Assembly: GCF_000969415.1 (NCBI RefSeq)
Contig: NZ_JZEX01000118.1
Location: forward strand, 1 to 38,082
Direction: 5' to 3'
DNA: 38,082 nucleotides
From: Devosia geojensis
GTDB taxonomy: Bacteria; Pseudomonadota; Alphaproteobacteria; Rhizobiales; Devosiaceae
Within the stretch, counting starts at the first letter, position 1. Each line of letters starts with the position of its first letter. This document shows positions 29,090 to 38,051 of this stretch, piece after piece. The notes beneath the pieces were generated by a model that saw only the letters and a list, made by a program, of their open reading frames with translations, had not been told where the DNA came from and did no database searches. The translations under genes and the position numbers were made by a program.

Positions 29090-31207
29090 CTAGAGCGTGT
29101 TCTGCATGGTGAGCTGGAACACCTGGGTACGGTCGGTGTCCGACTCGGACAGCACGTGAGCGAAGTCGCCGCGCAGCGGCCCGAAGGGCGAATCCCAGAT
29201 GATCGAGGCGCCGATCGAGGTGCGCCACGGCTCGTTCTCGCTGGCCGGATCGATGGCGAGACCGAAGGTGTCCGCGGCATCGCCGATCCAGCCGGCGTCG
29301 GCCCACACCGCTCCGCTGAGGCCATAGGTCTCGGGCAGGATCGGCACCGGGAACTCGATCTCGGCCGAGACACCGGCATACATGGTCGTGCCGACCGGCT
29401 CGCCGCTGAGGAGCTTGGGGCCCATGCCGCGCGAAGTGAAGCCGCGGACGAGCTGCGAACCCGGATGGAACGCCTCGACCGGATGCGCGACGTCGTCGCC
29501 GAACGCGTGGATCACGCCCGCCTGGCCGCGCACGCTGCCGATGATTCCGCTGTCTTCGAGCAACGGCATGAAGTAGCGGGCGCGAGCCTCGGTCTTCAGC
29601 AGGTTGAAGTCCATCCCGACGTACTGCTGGGTGAACGTGGCATAGAGACCCGAAGTCGGGCTCCGGCGATCGTCCAGCCCGTTATAGGTGAGCGTGTAGC
29701 CGCCGAACGCCTTCCAGAATTCCTCGCCATCGGTGACGAAGGCCGAGATCGGATCGTCGTCATCATCGACTTCCTTGCGCTCCATGCCGACGAACGGCGA
29801 AACGGTGAGCGATCCGGTCAGCGGCACGCCGATGCGGAACTGGCCGCCGGTCGCCTGGTAGCCGTAGAAGTTGCGCGAGGTCTCGTTGACGATGCGGTGG
29901 TAGAGGTCCACACCCGCCGAAACGTTGAGCCCCATGAAGTGCGGCTCGGTGAACGAGAAGTCGAACGTGCGGCCATTCTCGGAGGCGCCGATCGCGGCGC
30001 GCAGGAACTGGCCACGCCCAAGGAAGTTGCGCTCGGTCAGCGAAAGCTCGCCGAGGACGCCGTCCGAGGTCGAGTAGCCGACGGTCGCGCCATACTCGCC
30101 GGTCGACTGCTCGGTCACGGCAACGTTGATGACCACCTGATCCGGCGCGCTGCCCGGCTGGGTGGAGATATCCACGTTCGAGAAGTAGCCGAGGTCCATG
30201 ACCTCGCCGCGGCCACGAGTAACCATCGAGCGGTTGAAGGGGTCGCCTTCGGCGAAGCCCAGCTCGCGACGGATCACGAAGTCGCGGGTCTTCTCGTTGC
30301 CGATGATATTGATGCGCTCGACATAGATGCGCGCGCCCTCGTCGACCAGGTAGGTGACGTTGAAGGTGCGGTTGGCGATGTCGCGCTCGAGACGCGGGCG
30401 AACGTCGGCGAAGGCATAACCCTGGGAGGTCGCCTCGAACGCCATGTTCTGCACCGTATCCTGCAGGTTGGAGATCGAGTAGTTGCCGCCCTGGCGCGTC
30501 TCGATGGTGCTGCGCAGCACATCGGCGTTGAGGCCGGGAATGCTGGTCTCGATGCCGATATTGCCGAAGTTGTAGCGCTCGCCTTCGTTGATCGTGAAGT
30601 TGATGAAGTAGGCGTTGCGGGTCGGATCGAACTCGCCGACCGAGGTCACCTGCACATCGGGGAAACCGCGGTTGGAGTAGTAGAGGCGGATCAGATCGCG
30701 GTCGATGGCGATCTTCTGCTCGTCATAGGTGTCGTCGCGCAGGAGCCAGCTGAGGATGCCGGTCTCCTTGGTGCGGATGGCGCTCTTGAGGTTGCCGGCA
30801 CCGATGGAGTTGTTGCCGGTGAAGTTGATCGCGGCGATGCCGGCGCGGTCACCCTCGTTGACGACGAAGGTGACGCGCATGCGCCCACCCTCTGCCGCCT
30901 CGGCCCGCGGGGTGACGGTCACGCCGTTGAACCCGTCGCGCACGTAGGCCTGGCGGATGCTTTCGGCATCGGCGGCGGCGCGTTGCGGGGTATAGACGCC
31001 TGTCATGGCCACGTCGACCATGGCCTGGAGCTGCGCATCCGAGAACCGGCGGTTGCCCTCGAACAGCACTGAGGAGACCATCTGCTCCTGGGCCGTGGCA
31101 ACGCTGACGCCGATGACGGGAAGGGACGTCCCCGCCATAAGCGACGCGACACTCAAAAACGCAAACGCAGGAATCAGGCCGCGCATCAGCTTGGTGGGTT
31201 GGGTCAT
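29090..31207 (-). CDS. bamA: Outer membrane protein assembly factor BamA
   Basis: BamA is the core of the BAM complex that folds and inserts beta-barrel proteins into the outer membrane. It has 705 residues from ATG 31207. A signal peptide (MRGLIPAFAFLSVASLMAGT and on) is probably cut near VATAQ-EQ. POTRA repeats begin at VSSVLFEGNRRFSDAQLQAM and continue through INFTGNNSIG, FGNIGIETSIPGL and INIIGNEKTRDFVIRRELGF. The Omp85 barrel starts near GEYGATVGYSTSDG and keeps the LVRGF motif of strand-6 loop. It is shorter than E. coli BamA (810). The last residues are VFQLTMQNTL, so the C-terminal residue is Leu, not the usual Phe. Starts at 31231 and 31249 are possible. rseP lies 185 bases upstream. 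Confidence 0.95.
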   Translation of the reverse strand: MTQPTKLMRGLIPAFAFLSVASLMAGTSLPVIGVSVATAQEQMVSSVLFEGNRRFSDAQLQAMVDVAMTGVYTPQRAAADAESIRQAYVRDGFNGVTVTPRAEAAEGGRMRVTFVVNEGDRAGIAAINFTGNNSIGAGNLKSAIRTKETGILSWLLRDDTYDEQKIAIDRDLIRLYYSNRGFPDVQVTSVGEFDPTRNAYFINFTINEGERYNFGNIGIETSIPGLNADVLRSTIETRQGGNYSISNLQDTVQNMAFEATSQGYAFADVRPRLERDIANRTFNVTYLVDEGARIYVERINIIGNEKTRDFVIRRELGFAEGDPFNRSMVTRGRGEVMDLGYFSNVDISTQPGSAPDQVVINVAVTEQSTGEYGATVGYSTSDGVLGELSLTERNFLGRGQFLRAAIGASENGRTFDFSFTEPHFMGLNVSAGVDLYHRIVNETSRNFYGYQATGGQFRIGVPLTGSLTVSPFVGMERKEVDDDDDPISAFVTDGEEFWKAFGGYTLTYNGLDDRRSPTSGLYATFTQQYVGMDFNLLKTEARARYFMPLLEDSGIIGSVRGQAGVIHAFGDDVAHPVEAFHPGSQLVRGFTSRGMGPKLLSGEPVGTTMYAGVSAEIEFPVPILPETYGLSGAVWADAGWIGDAADTFGLAIDPASENEPWRTSIGASIIWDSPFGPLRGDFAHVLSESDTDRTQVFQLTMQNTL

Positions 31208-31392
31208 ATTTGTTTTAGCCTTCTGCGACATGGCTCCGGGAATCGCCACGCACAGCGCTCCCCCAAGCTAACTCCGTTGAACGGTTTTACTGTTTTTTTA
31301 ACCAAGGGCAAGGCGGAAGCCGCCGCGAGGTTAGCAAATGATTGGCGCGCTTGTATTCGTGCAACACCTTGCGAACGAAGGTTAAAGGAGCG

Positions 31393-32529
31393 TTACCCGA
31401 CCGCACGGAGATAGGCGAAGAGGGTATCATTGAATAGCGTGAACACCATCAGGGCCAGAACGATCGCGAAACCGAAGCGGAAGCCGATCTCCTGCACACG
31501 CATGCTGAGAGGCCGGCCACGAACGGCCTCGATGACATAGTACAAGAGGTGTCCGCCGTCGAGCATGGGGACGGGTAAAAGGTTGAAAATCCCTATATTC
31601 AGGGAAAGCAGCGCCGTGAGGTTGATGAGCGCGACGATTCCGAGCGTCGCCACCTCCCCCGAAACCCTGGCGACCTTCACCGGGCCGCCGAGCTGCTCGA
31701 CATCGCCGCGCCCGACGAAGAAGTCGCCCAGGAACTCGCCCGTGCGGATGACGATGAAGCGAATCTCCTCGACCGTCATGCCGACGGCTTCGACCGGGCC
31801 GGGACGGTAGAGCGTCAGGTCGGCCTCGCTCACATCCCGCGTCACACCGATGCGCCCGATGCGCTGCGTGTTGCCGAACCGATCCTCGACCTGGGTCGCC
31901 TCGGGCACGAGGGTGATGGTGTGCGCCTGCCCTGCCCGATCAAAGACCATCGAGATCGGCCGCTCGGGGCTGGTGGCGACGAGCCGCTGGAAATCCTCGA
32001 AGCCGTGCACGGCAAAACCGTCGACGGAGAGGATGCGGTCGCCCGTCTCGAGCCCGGCCTCCTCGGCCACCGATTCCGCCACCACCTCGCCGATCACCGG
32101 CGGGATGGTGTAGCGCCCGTAGCCGACGAGGAGCGCGTAGAGGATGAGGAAGGTCAAAAGGACGTTGGCGATGGGGCCCGCCGCGACGATGGCGATGCGC
32201 TGCCAGACGGACTTGTTGGTGAAGAGGTGCGGGCGCAGCGCCGGATCGATTTTCTCGATCGCTTCGCTATCGGGCACACTCGCGGCGTTCATGTCGCCGA
32301 CGAAGCGGACATAGCCGCCGAGGGGAATCGCCGAGATGCGCCAGCGGGTGCCACGGCGGTCGTTCCAGCCGAAGAGCTCGCGTCCGAAGCCGATGGAGAA
32401 GGTCTGGATGGCGACCCCGTTCCAGCGGGCGACGAGATAGTGACCCATCTCATGGACGAAGACGATGACGGTCAGGACCGCCAGGAACGGCACGACGTAG
32501 GACAGAAGCCAGAAGACGAAATCGATCAT
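31393..32529 (-). CDS. rseP: RIP metalloprotease RseP (site-2 protease family)
   Basis: An intramembrane zinc protease that cleaves anti-sigma factors and leftover signal peptides in the inner membrane. It has 378 residues. The first helix contains the zinc site His26-Glu27-x-x-His30 (VIVFVHEMGHYLVARW). IPLGGYVRFVGD and WQRIAIVAAGPIANVLLTFL follow. There is one PDZ domain near residues 125-200 (VIGEVVAESVAEEAGLETGD). The third ligand region is FNLLPVPMLDGGHLLYYV. ATG 32529 with AAAAGGG upstream is chosen; the longer opening to 32625 overlaps cdsA. It lies 37 bases after cdsA, and dxr is not between them. Confidence 0.97.
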   Translation of the reverse strand: MIDFVFWLLSYVVPFLAVLTVIVFVHEMGHYLVARWNGVAIQTFSIGFGRELFGWNDRRGTRWRISAIPLGGYVRFVGDMNAASVPDSEAIEKIDPALRPHLFTNKSVWQRIAIVAAGPIANVLLTFLILYALLVGYGRYTIPPVIGEVVAESVAEEAGLETGDRILSVDGFAVHGFEDFQRLVATSPERPISMVFDRAGQAHTITLVPEATQVEDRFGNTQRIGRIGVTRDVSEADLTLYRPGPVEAVGMTVEEIRFIVIRTGEFLGDFFVGRGDVEQLGGPVKVARVSGEVATLGIVALINLTALLSLNIGIFNLLPVPMLDGGHLLYYVIEAVRGRPLSMRVQEIGFRFGFAIVLALMVFTLFNDTLFAYLRAVG

Positions 32530-32566
32530 CTCAACCCTTTTCGGCCGGTTCGGCGCTCGCCTGGGG

Positions 32567-33424
32567 TTACCAGTAGAGGAACCCTTCGGCAACTGCCCCT
32601 GCGCCGGCGTGCAGGAGTCCCACAACAGTGAGGAAGACTACGCCGAATGTGAGGCTGTCGAGCCTGTCCATCAAGCCTCCGTGGCCGGGAATGATGTCGC
32701 CGCTGTCTTTGATGCGGAAGCGGCGCTTGATGGCGCTCTCGCTGAGGTCGCCGAGCTGGCCGAGCACGCTGATGACGATCGAGAACGCGAGGCCTATCCA
32801 GAGGGGAGAATCGGTCGCGATCGCCCAGACCAGGGTTCCGGCGGCGGTGCCGAGGGCAAGCCCCCCGAGCGCACCCGACCAGGTCTTCGAGGGCGAGATA
32901 TCGGGTGCGAGCTTTTCTCCGCCGATCTGGCGGCCGGTGAAGAACGCGGCCGAATCGGTCATCCAGACGACCGTTCCGAGATAGACGCCGGCCCAGATGC
33001 CGGCGCTCGTCGCGCCGCGCATCGCGACGGCCGAGGCGATGACGATGCCGAGGAACACGAGGCCGCCGAGGCGCCAGCCGACCTCGGCCCTGCCCTGGGT
33101 GGCGGCGACGACACAGGCGAGCGCGATGACGCCGGCTGTGCCGATGCCCCCCCACAGCGGAAAGACGAGGCCGGACAGCCCGACGAGCACGATCATCGCC
33201 CAGGAGGCCGGTCGGAGCGGCGCGCGGGTGACCATGGTCTCCCATTCCCGATAGACGCCGGCGAACACCACGCCGACGAGGCCGGCGAAGACATATCCGC
33301 CGATGGCGAGCGCGGTCGCGGTGAGGACGATCAGCACGATGGCGGAAGAGAAGCGCGGTCCGAGGTCGGCCCAGTTGCGCCGAGGCGTGGAGGCAGCAGG
33401 CTCGGATTGGCCACCGTCGCTCAA
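32567..33424 (-). CDS. cdsA: Phosphatidate cytidylyltransferase (CDP-diglyceride synthase)
   Basis: CdsA makes CDP-diacylglycerol from phosphatidate and CTP, the branch point for membrane phospholipids. CTP comes from PyrG, also in this window. It is a 285-residue integral membrane protein with about eight hydrophobic segments (FSSAIVLIVLTATALAIGGY onward). The C-terminal signature is complete: SAIKRRFRIKDSGDIIPG, then HGGLMDRLD; SPSKTWSGALGG lies before it. The start is TTG 33424, overlapping the uppS TGA (TTGA), with GAGG 11 bases upstream. No ATG fits, so translation is probably coupled to uppS. Confidence 0.95.
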   Translation of the reverse strand: MSDGGQSEPAASTPRRNWADLGPRFSSAIVLIVLTATALAIGGYVFAGLVGVVFAGVYREWETMVTRAPLRPASWAMIVLVGLSGLVFPLWGGIGTAGVIALACVVAATQGRAEVGWRLGGLVFLGIVIASAVAMRGATSAGIWAGVYLGTVVWMTDSAAFFTGRQIGGEKLAPDISPSKTWSGALGGLALGTAAGTLVWAIATDSPLWIGLAFSIVISVLGQLGDLSESAIKRRFRIKDSGDIIPGHGGLMDRLDSLTFGVVFLTVVGLLHAGAGAVAEGFLYW

Positions 33425-34182
33425 GTGATGCGCGCCTCGATTCCGCCGAAGCGACGCTCCCGCCTGGTATATTCCTCGAGCGCGCGCAGGAATATCTCCT
33501 CATCGAAATCGGGCCAGTATTCGTCGATGAAGATAAGTTCGGAATAGGCGCTCTGCCAGAGCAGGAAGTTGGAAAAGCGCTGCTCTCCGCTGGTGCGGAT
33601 GATCACGTCCGGATCGGGAATGCCCGAGGTATAGAGGGCGCGCTCGACGGTCTCTTCGGTGATGTCGCCCGGCTCGAGCTCTCCGGCCTGGACGGCGCGA
33701 GCAATGCGGCGGGTCATCTGGGTGATCTCGGCCTTGCCGCCATAGTTGAAGGCAATGATGAGCTCCAGGCCCGTATTGCGGGCAGTCTTGGCCTCGACAT
33801 CGGCAATCAGCCGCTGCATGGCCGGGTCCAGCCCGTCGCGCTCGCCGATGATGCGCACATGCACGTTGTTGCGCACCAGCTTTTCGAGATCGGACGCGAC
33901 GAAGCGGCGGATCAGCCCCAGGATGAAGTTCACCTCGTCGCGCGGGCGGGTCCAGTTCTCGGACGAGAAGCTGAACGCCGTCAGATGCTCGACGCCGTAG
34001 CGGATGCACAGCTCGACCAGGCGCCGCAGGGCCTTGGCGCCGGCGACGTGCCCTTCGGTGCGCGGCTTGCCGCGCGCACGCGCCCAGCGTCCGTTGCCGT
34101 CCATGATAATGCCCAGATGCCGGGGAATCCGTAGCCCGGGCTTCTGGTGCGCATTGCTGTCGATGGCGGGGGTGCTGGACAT
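33421..34182 (-). CDS. uppS: Undecaprenyl diphosphate synthase (cis-prenyltransferase)
   Basis: UppS adds isopentenyl units to farnesyl diphosphate to make the C55 carrier used for peptidoglycan and O-antigen. It has 253 residues. HLGIIMDGNGRWARARGKPR has the catalytic Asp and phosphate-binding residues, and GVEHLTAFSFSSENWTRP follows. VIIRTSGEQRFSNFLLWQSA and SELIFIDEYWPDF are the C-terminal signature. ATG 34182 with AAGG eight bases ahead is the family start. An opening that extends to 35541 in this frame runs over frr and pyrH and is a shadow. frr ends 32 bases upstream, and cdsA overlaps by four bases. Confidence 0.97.
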   Translation of the reverse strand: MSSTPAIDSNAHQKPGLRIPRHLGIIMDGNGRWARARGKPRTEGHVAGAKALRRLVELCIRYGVEHLTAFSFSSENWTRPRDEVNFILGLIRRFVASDLEKLVRNNVHVRIIGERDGLDPAMQRLIADVEAKTARNTGLELIIAFNYGGKAEITQMTRRIARAVQAGELEPGDITEETVERALYTSGIPDPDVIIRTSGEQRFSNFLLWQSAYSELIFIDEYWPDFDEEIFLRALEEYTRRERRFGGIEARIT

Positions 34183-34214
34183 GTGCTCGCCTTCGCGGCC
34201 GGGCCGGAACAGGC

Positions 34215-34775
34215 CTAGACCTGCATGATTTCCTGTTCCTTGGTCGCGACGATCGCGTCGATCTCGGCGACGGCGGCGTCGGTGGCCTTCTGCACGAGAT
34301 CGGACTGGTTGCGGGCGTCGTCCTGGCCCATGTCGCCGTCTTTCTCGGCTTTCTTGAGCATATCCATGCCGTCGCGGCGCACGTGGCGCACGGCGACGCG
34401 GGCCTGCTCGGCATAATTGTGGGCGACCTTGGTCAGCTCGCGGCGGCGCTCTTCGTTGAGTTCGGGCAGCGGCACGCGGATGATCTGGCCTTCGGCGGCA
34501 GGGTTGAGGCCGAGGCCGCTGTCGCGGATCGCCTTTTCCACCGCGCCCGCCATCGAGCGGTCCCACACCTGGACACTGAGCATGCGCGGCTCGGGGACGG
34601 TGACGGTCGCGACCTGGTTGAGGGGCATGCGCGAACCATAGGCTTCCACCTGCACGGGCTCCAGCAAGCTCGCGCTCGCCCTGCCCGTACGCAGGCCCGC
34701 CAGCTCGTCCTTCAGCGAGGCGATGGATTTCTGCATGCGGGATTTGAGTTCGTCGAGTGAGAAGGTCGCTGCCAT
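34215..34775 (-). CDS. frr: Ribosome recycling factor
   Basis: RRF works with EF-G to split the post-termination ribosome. It has 186 residues, the standard length. It has a three-helix bundle plus an alpha/beta domain: [60 protein letters not shown]. The C-terminal helix ends with a [14 protein letters not shown] segment. AGAGGA precedes ATG 34775. It lies 33 bases after pyrH and 32 bases before uppS on the same strand, the near-universal pyrH-frr-uppS order. Confidence 0.98.
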   Translation of the reverse strand: MAATFSLDELKSRMQKSIASLKDELAGLRTGRASASLLEPVQVEAYGSRMPLNQVATVTVPEPRMLSVQVWDRSMAGAVEKAIRDSGLGLNPAAEGQIIRVPLPELNEERRRELTKVAHNYAEQARVAVRHVRRDGMDMLKKAEKDGDMGQDDARNQSDLVQKATDAAVAEIDAIVATKEQEIMQV

Positions 34776-34808
34776 TTCCTGGTCCTCTTGGTTCTTCTTG
34801 TAGGTGGG

Positions 34809-35519
34809 CTAGCCGACGCGGGTGCTGCGCGCCTTGCCGTTCAATACCCCGACAAGCCCCTCCTTGTCGTCGAGCGCGTAGACAATTATGGGCAAGCCGT
34901 TGTCGCGGGCAAGGGCGAAGGCGGCCGTATCCATGACTCGCAGGTCGCGCCCGATGACTTCGTCGTAGCTGACGGTCTCGTAGCGGGTGGCGTCGGGGTG
35001 CTTCTTGGGATCGGCCGAATAGACGCCGTCGACCTTGGTCCCTTTCAAGAGCACGTCGCAGTCGAGCTCGATGGCCTTGAGGGCCGCGGCCGTGTCGGTG
35101 GTGAAGAACGGGTTGCCGGTGCCGCCGGCGCAGACGACTACGAAGCCCTCGTCGAGGGCGGCCTTGGCGGCCCGGGCGGTGAAGCTGTCGGCGACCGAGG
35201 GCATGGTCAGGGCGCTGAACACCTTGGATTTCATGCCCTGCCGGGAGATGGCGTTGGAGAGCGCCAACGAATTGATGACGGTGCCGAGCATGCCCATGAG
35301 ATCGGCGGTCACCCGGTCGGTGCCATCTGCGGCGACGGCCATCCCGCGGAAGATGTTGCCGGCGCCGATGACGATGGCGACCTGCACGCCATCCTTGGCG
35401 ACATCGGCGATCTGTCTGGCGACGGCGTTGAGGAAGTCGGGCTCGATGCCGAAGGATTGGTCCCCCGCGAGCACCTCGCCCGACACCTTCAGCAGAATGC
35501 GTTTGTAGGCGGATGCCAT
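34809..35519 (-). CDS. pyrH: Uridylate (UMP) kinase
   Basis: PyrH phosphorylates UMP to UDP, upstream of the PyrG step. It is a 236-residue amino-acid-kinase fold protein. KRILLKVSGEVLAGDQSFGI has the nucleotide-binding Lys. VAIVIGAGNIFRGMAVAADG, TDRVTADLMGMLGTVINSLA and VCAGGTGNPFFTTDTAAALK line the substrate sites. ATG 35519 with AAGGGG ahead is the family start; the longer opening is rejected. It is the first gene of the long minus-strand block and is separated from tsf by a strong terminator. A promoter must lie within 35520-35676, but I could not place it. Confidence 0.97.
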   Translation of the reverse strand: MASAYKRILLKVSGEVLAGDQSFGIEPDFLNAVARQIADVAKDGVQVAIVIGAGNIFRGMAVAADGTDRVTADLMGMLGTVINSLALSNAISRQGMKSKVFSALTMPSVADSFTARAAKAALDEGFVVVCAGGTGNPFFTTDTAAALKAIELDCDVLLKGTKVDGVYSADPKKHPDATRYETVSYDEVIGRDLRVMDTAAFALARDNGLPIIVYALDDKEGLVGVLNGKARSTRVG

Positions 35520-35676
35520 ACACGACCCCTTGAGTACGCACGCCGGGCGCCGAATCCGCCGACCTCGGCCAAACCTAATGTATCGGGCACAGGCTGAGAA
35601 CCGCCCGCGCCGAGCGCGATACATGCAAAAACTGCACTTGCAGGCAAATTGTGGCGGGACAATCGCCACCACACAG

Positions 35677-35707
35677 AAAAAGGGCGGGCTTTCGGCCCGC
35701 CCTTTTT
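35677..35707 (-). terminator. Strong rho-independent terminator after tsf
   Basis: AAAAAGGGCGGGC and GCCCGCCCTTTTT form a perfect 13-bp stem with a 5-base loop (35690-35694) and, on the minus strand, a run of five T. It lies 14 bases past the tsf stop and ends the rpsB-tsf unit. Confidence 0.9.
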
Positions 35708-35720
35708 CATTTGAGCGCGA

Positions 35721-36647
35721 TCAGCGGGTGCCGGCGGTCGCCGCGACTTCGGCGGCGAAGTCGGTCTCCTGCTTCTCGATGCCTTCGCCGAGGGCGTAGC
35801 GCACGAATTTCGTCAGCTTGATCGGCGCGCCGACGTCCTTCTCGGCGTTCTTGATGGCGTCACCGACCTTGGTCTCGCCGTCGATGACGAAGGTCTGCGC
35901 GAGGAGGGTCACCTCCTCGTAGTACTTGCGCACGCGCCCCTCGACCATCTTCTCGACGATCTCGGCCGGCTTGCCGGACTCGCGGGCCTGCTCGGCGAAG
36001 ATCGCGCGCTCACGCGCGACGACGGCCGGGTCGAGGTCCTCGGGCGAGATCGACAGCGGATTGGTCGCGGCGATGTGCATGGCGATCTGCTTGCCGAGCG
36101 CATTGAGCGCAGTCTTGTCGCCGGTCGACTCGAGGGCGACGAGGATGCCGAGGCGTCCCAGCCCTTCCTTGACGGCCGAGTGCACGTAGCTCGAGACGAC
36201 GCCGTCGGAGACCGAGACGGTCTCGGTGCGGCGCAGGTTCATGTTCTCGCCGATCTTGGAGATGGCTTCGGTCAGCTCGGCCGAAACCGAGTGGCCGGTG
36301 CCGGGGAACGGCATCTCGCCGAGCTTGACGGCATCGCCGTCAGCGTCGAGCGCGAGCTTGGCAACGGCGGCGACGATCGCCTGGAACTGCTCGTTGCGGG
36401 CAACGAAGTCGGTCTCGGAGTTGATCTCGACGACCGCAGCCTTGGTGCCGGCGGTAGCAACGCCGACGAGCCCTTCGGCCGCGACGCGGTCAGCCTTCTT
36501 GGCGGCCTTGGCGAGGCCGCGGGTGCGCAGCCAGTCGACGGCGGCTTCCATGTCGCCATTGGTCTCGGCCAGCGCCTTCTTGCAATCCATCATCCCGACG
36601 CCGGTGGCCTCGCGCAGTTGCTTGACCATTGCAGCAGTGATTTCCAT
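35721..36647 (-). CDS. tsf: Translation elongation factor Ts
   Basis: EF-Ts exchanges GDP for GTP on EF-Tu. It has 308 residues. The N-terminal UBA-like domain is [20 protein letters not shown], with [20 protein letters not shown]. The core has the conserved [20 protein letters not shown] (the TDFV motif that disrupts the Mg site of EF-Tu). [12 protein letters not shown] and [16 protein letters not shown] follow. ATG 36647 with AGAGGTGA just upstream is the family start; the opening to 36893 is a shadow over rpsB. It lies 73 bases after rpsB with a hairpin between, and a strong terminator follows. Confidence 0.98.
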   Translation of the reverse strand: MEITAAMVKQLREATGVGMMDCKKALAETNGDMEAAVDWLRTRGLAKAAKKADRVAAEGLVGVATAGTKAAVVEINSETDFVARNEQFQAIVAAVAKLALDADGDAVKLGEMPFPGTGHSVSAELTEAISKIGENMNLRRTETVSVSDGVVSSYVHSAVKEGLGRLGILVALESTGDKTALNALGKQIAMHIAATNPLSISPEDLDPAVVARERAIFAEQARESGKPAEIVEKMVEGRVRKYYEEVTLLAQTFVIDGETKVGDAIKNAEKDVGAPIKLTKFVRYALGEGIEKQETDFAAEVAATAGTR

Positions 36648-36661
36648 GGGTTCACCTCTTG

Positions 36662-36685
36662 GCGGCCCCTTTTGCGAGGGGCCGC
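36662..36685 (-). other. Hairpin in the rpsB-tsf gap
   Basis: GCGGCCCCT (36662-36670) pairs perfectly with AGGGGCCGC (36677-36685) across a 6-base loop, just ahead of the tsf ribosome binding site. No T run follows on the minus strand. It is likely a partial attenuator or processing site that adjusts EF-Ts relative to S2. Confidence 0.55.
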
Positions 36686-36720
36686 AGATTTGAGTGAGAA
36701 GATGTAATCCGTGTGACGGA

Positions 36721-37503
36721 TCAGTTGGCGGCAGCAGGCGTTTCCGCCTCGGTCTCGAGGGCCGGCTCGGCGGGAGCCTCCTCGGCGGCGCCAAGGTCGG
36801 CGCCGAACGCGGCCGACGAGCGGCCGATACCGTCGATGGCGGCGCGGGAAACCAGCGACACGTAGAGCTCGAGGGCGCGGCTGGCGTCGTCATTGCCCGG
36901 GATCGGGTAGTCGACCATGTCCGGATCGGAGTTGGTGTCGACGATGGCGACGACCGGGATGCCGAGGCGCCGGGCTTCCTTGATGGCGTTGGCTTCCTTG
37001 TTGGTGTCGATGACGAAGAGGAGGCTGGGCAGGTTCCCCATGTCCTTGATGCCGCCGAGGTCGCGCTCCAGGCGCTCCTGCTCGCGGCTCATCATCAGGC
37101 GCTCCTTCTTGGTGCGGCCTTCAAGACCTTCGGCCTCGAGCGCCTCGAGCTCGCGCAGGCGCGCGATCGAGTTCGAGATGGTCTGCCAGTTGGTCAGCAT
37201 GCCGCCGAGCCAGCGCGAGTTGACGTAGTACTGGGCGCACTGCTTGGCCGCATCGGCAACGAGCGGGGCCGCCTGGCGCTTGGTGCCGACGAAGAGCACG
37301 CGGCCGCCATCGGCGACGGTGTCGGACACCAGCTGCGGCGCGCGGCTGAGGAGCGGCACGGTCTGGCTGAGGTCGAGGATGTGAATGTCGTTGCGCACAC
37401 CGAAGATGAAGCGCTCCATCTTCGGGTTCCAGCGATGCTTCTGGTGGCCGAAGTGGACGCCGGCTTCGAGCAGCTGGCGCATAGAAAAATCGGGCAATGC
37501 CAT
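36721..37503 (-). CDS. rpsB: 30S ribosomal protein S2
   Basis: S2 is a late-assembling protein of the 30S body. It has 260 residues. [20 protein letters not shown] starts the protein, then [40 protein letters not shown] and [20 protein letters not shown] with NDDA. The last 30 residues are an Ala/Glu-rich tail typical of alphaproteobacteria. AGGAGA precedes the start at 37503. It is the first gene of an rpsB-tsf unit with its own promoter (37645-37673) and a structured leader that may allow feedback by S2. Confidence 0.98.
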   Translation of the reverse strand: MALPDFSMRQLLEAGVHFGHQKHRWNPKMERFIFGVRNDIHILDLSQTVPLLSRAPQLVSDTVADGGRVLFVGTKRQAAPLVADAAKQCAQYYVNSRWLGGMLTNWQTISNSIARLRELEALEAEGLEGRTKKERLMMSREQERLERDLGGIKDMGNLPSLLFVIDTNKEANAIKEARRLGIPVVAIVDTNSDPDMVDYPIPGNDDASRALELYVSLVSRAAIDGIGRSSAAFGADLGAAEEAPAEPALETEAETPAAAN

Positions 37504-37534
37504 GGTGGCTTTCTCCTTTACCGGTTATTGCCTC

Positions 37535-37603
37535 CACGAAGCCTTGCGACGGAAACCCGCCACCGGATGGACACCTGATTACAAATCAGGGGCCTGCTTC
37601 GTG
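37535..37603 (-). promoter_or_regulatory. Structured rpsB leader, candidate autoregulatory element
   Basis: CACGAAGC on the minus strand (37596-37603) pairs perfectly with GCTTCGTG (37535-37542), closing a 69-base domain. Inside are CCTGATT-TGT-AATCAGG (37574-37590), a 7-bp hairpin, and a smaller imperfect hairpin around 37546-37560. The domain ends 31 bases before the start codon and close to the ribosome binding site. In E. coli the rpsB-tsf leader is controlled by S2; a similar role here is inference. Confidence 0.6.
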
Positions 37604-37644
37604 TGTGAAATCGCGCCGGGGCGAAGCTCCGGACGCGTGCGCGG

Positions 37645-37673
37645 CTATAGACCAAGCTGGCGGGAAGCGCAAG
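37645..37673 (-). promoter_or_regulatory. rpsB-tsf promoter
   Basis: On the minus strand CTTGCG (37673-37668), 17 bases, CTATAG (37650-37645). Both hexamers and the spacing fit the alphaproteobacterial housekeeping consensus (CTTGAC, CTATAT). The start site would be near 37637, giving a leader of about 135 bases. Confidence 0.7.
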
Positions 37674-37679
37674 CGGGCA

Positions 37680-38021
37680 TGCCGATACGCCGCGCGGAAG
37701 GTTCTTTCCGTCGGTTCTTGTCCTTTCGGACACACGAATGCGGGGCGGCTTTCGCCTCCTATTTAGTTTTAGATGGGAAGCGTCAGCCGCCCCACACGCC
37801 GGGATTTGTGAGCCGTACACGAAGCATGCGGACGCTCGTTGATCCGCCGGTCCGTAACAGACACCCTGCCCGCCGGCGACCCGGCTGCCCCAACGCCCCC
37901 GCCCGACATCTCGTCAACGCCGCGTGTGTAGCGGCGGGGTGCGAGGAAGAGGATAGTGCCGGTGGACGGCGCGGGGATAAGTTTTTATTCTCGCAGCGGA
38001 TCAATGGGTTGGGCACTGCCT
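37680..38021. other. Non-coding stretch upstream of rpsB, nothing recognised
   Basis: Openings of 60-100 codons exist on both strands but have Arg/Pro/Ser-rich, shadow-like compositions, no ribosome binding sites and no family resemblance. A short hairpin (GTCC-TTTC-GGAC) lies near 37719-37730. No tRNA was found here. Confidence 0.5.
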
Positions 38022-38051
38022 CCCCTCCCCCTTGAGGTAGGGGTCGGGGGA
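38022..38051. repeat. C/G-rich intergenic repeat at the right window edge
   Basis: CCCCTCCCCCTTGAGG (38022-38037), followed by TAGGGGTCGGGGG, an imperfect palindrome. The 16-mer is shared, inverted, with positions 8-23 at the left edge. It belongs to the same kind of short repeat and is not coding. Confidence 0.5.

Noticed and set aside
32530..32566. Absence of dxr between cdsA and rseP as a notable loss
   Set aside because: dxr lies elsewhere in several rhizobia as well, so its absence here is not unusual.
34183..35541. Giant fusion upstream of uppS in the same frame
   Set aside because: It runs across frr and pyrH, which are in other frames with clear family matches; the composition is Arg/His/Gly-rich as in a GC-rich shadow frame.
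37570..37595. Possible tRNA-Thr gene in the rpsB leader
   Set aside because: Only an anticodon-arm-like hairpin is present; there is no D-arm, no T-arm consensus and no matching acceptor stem with CCA.
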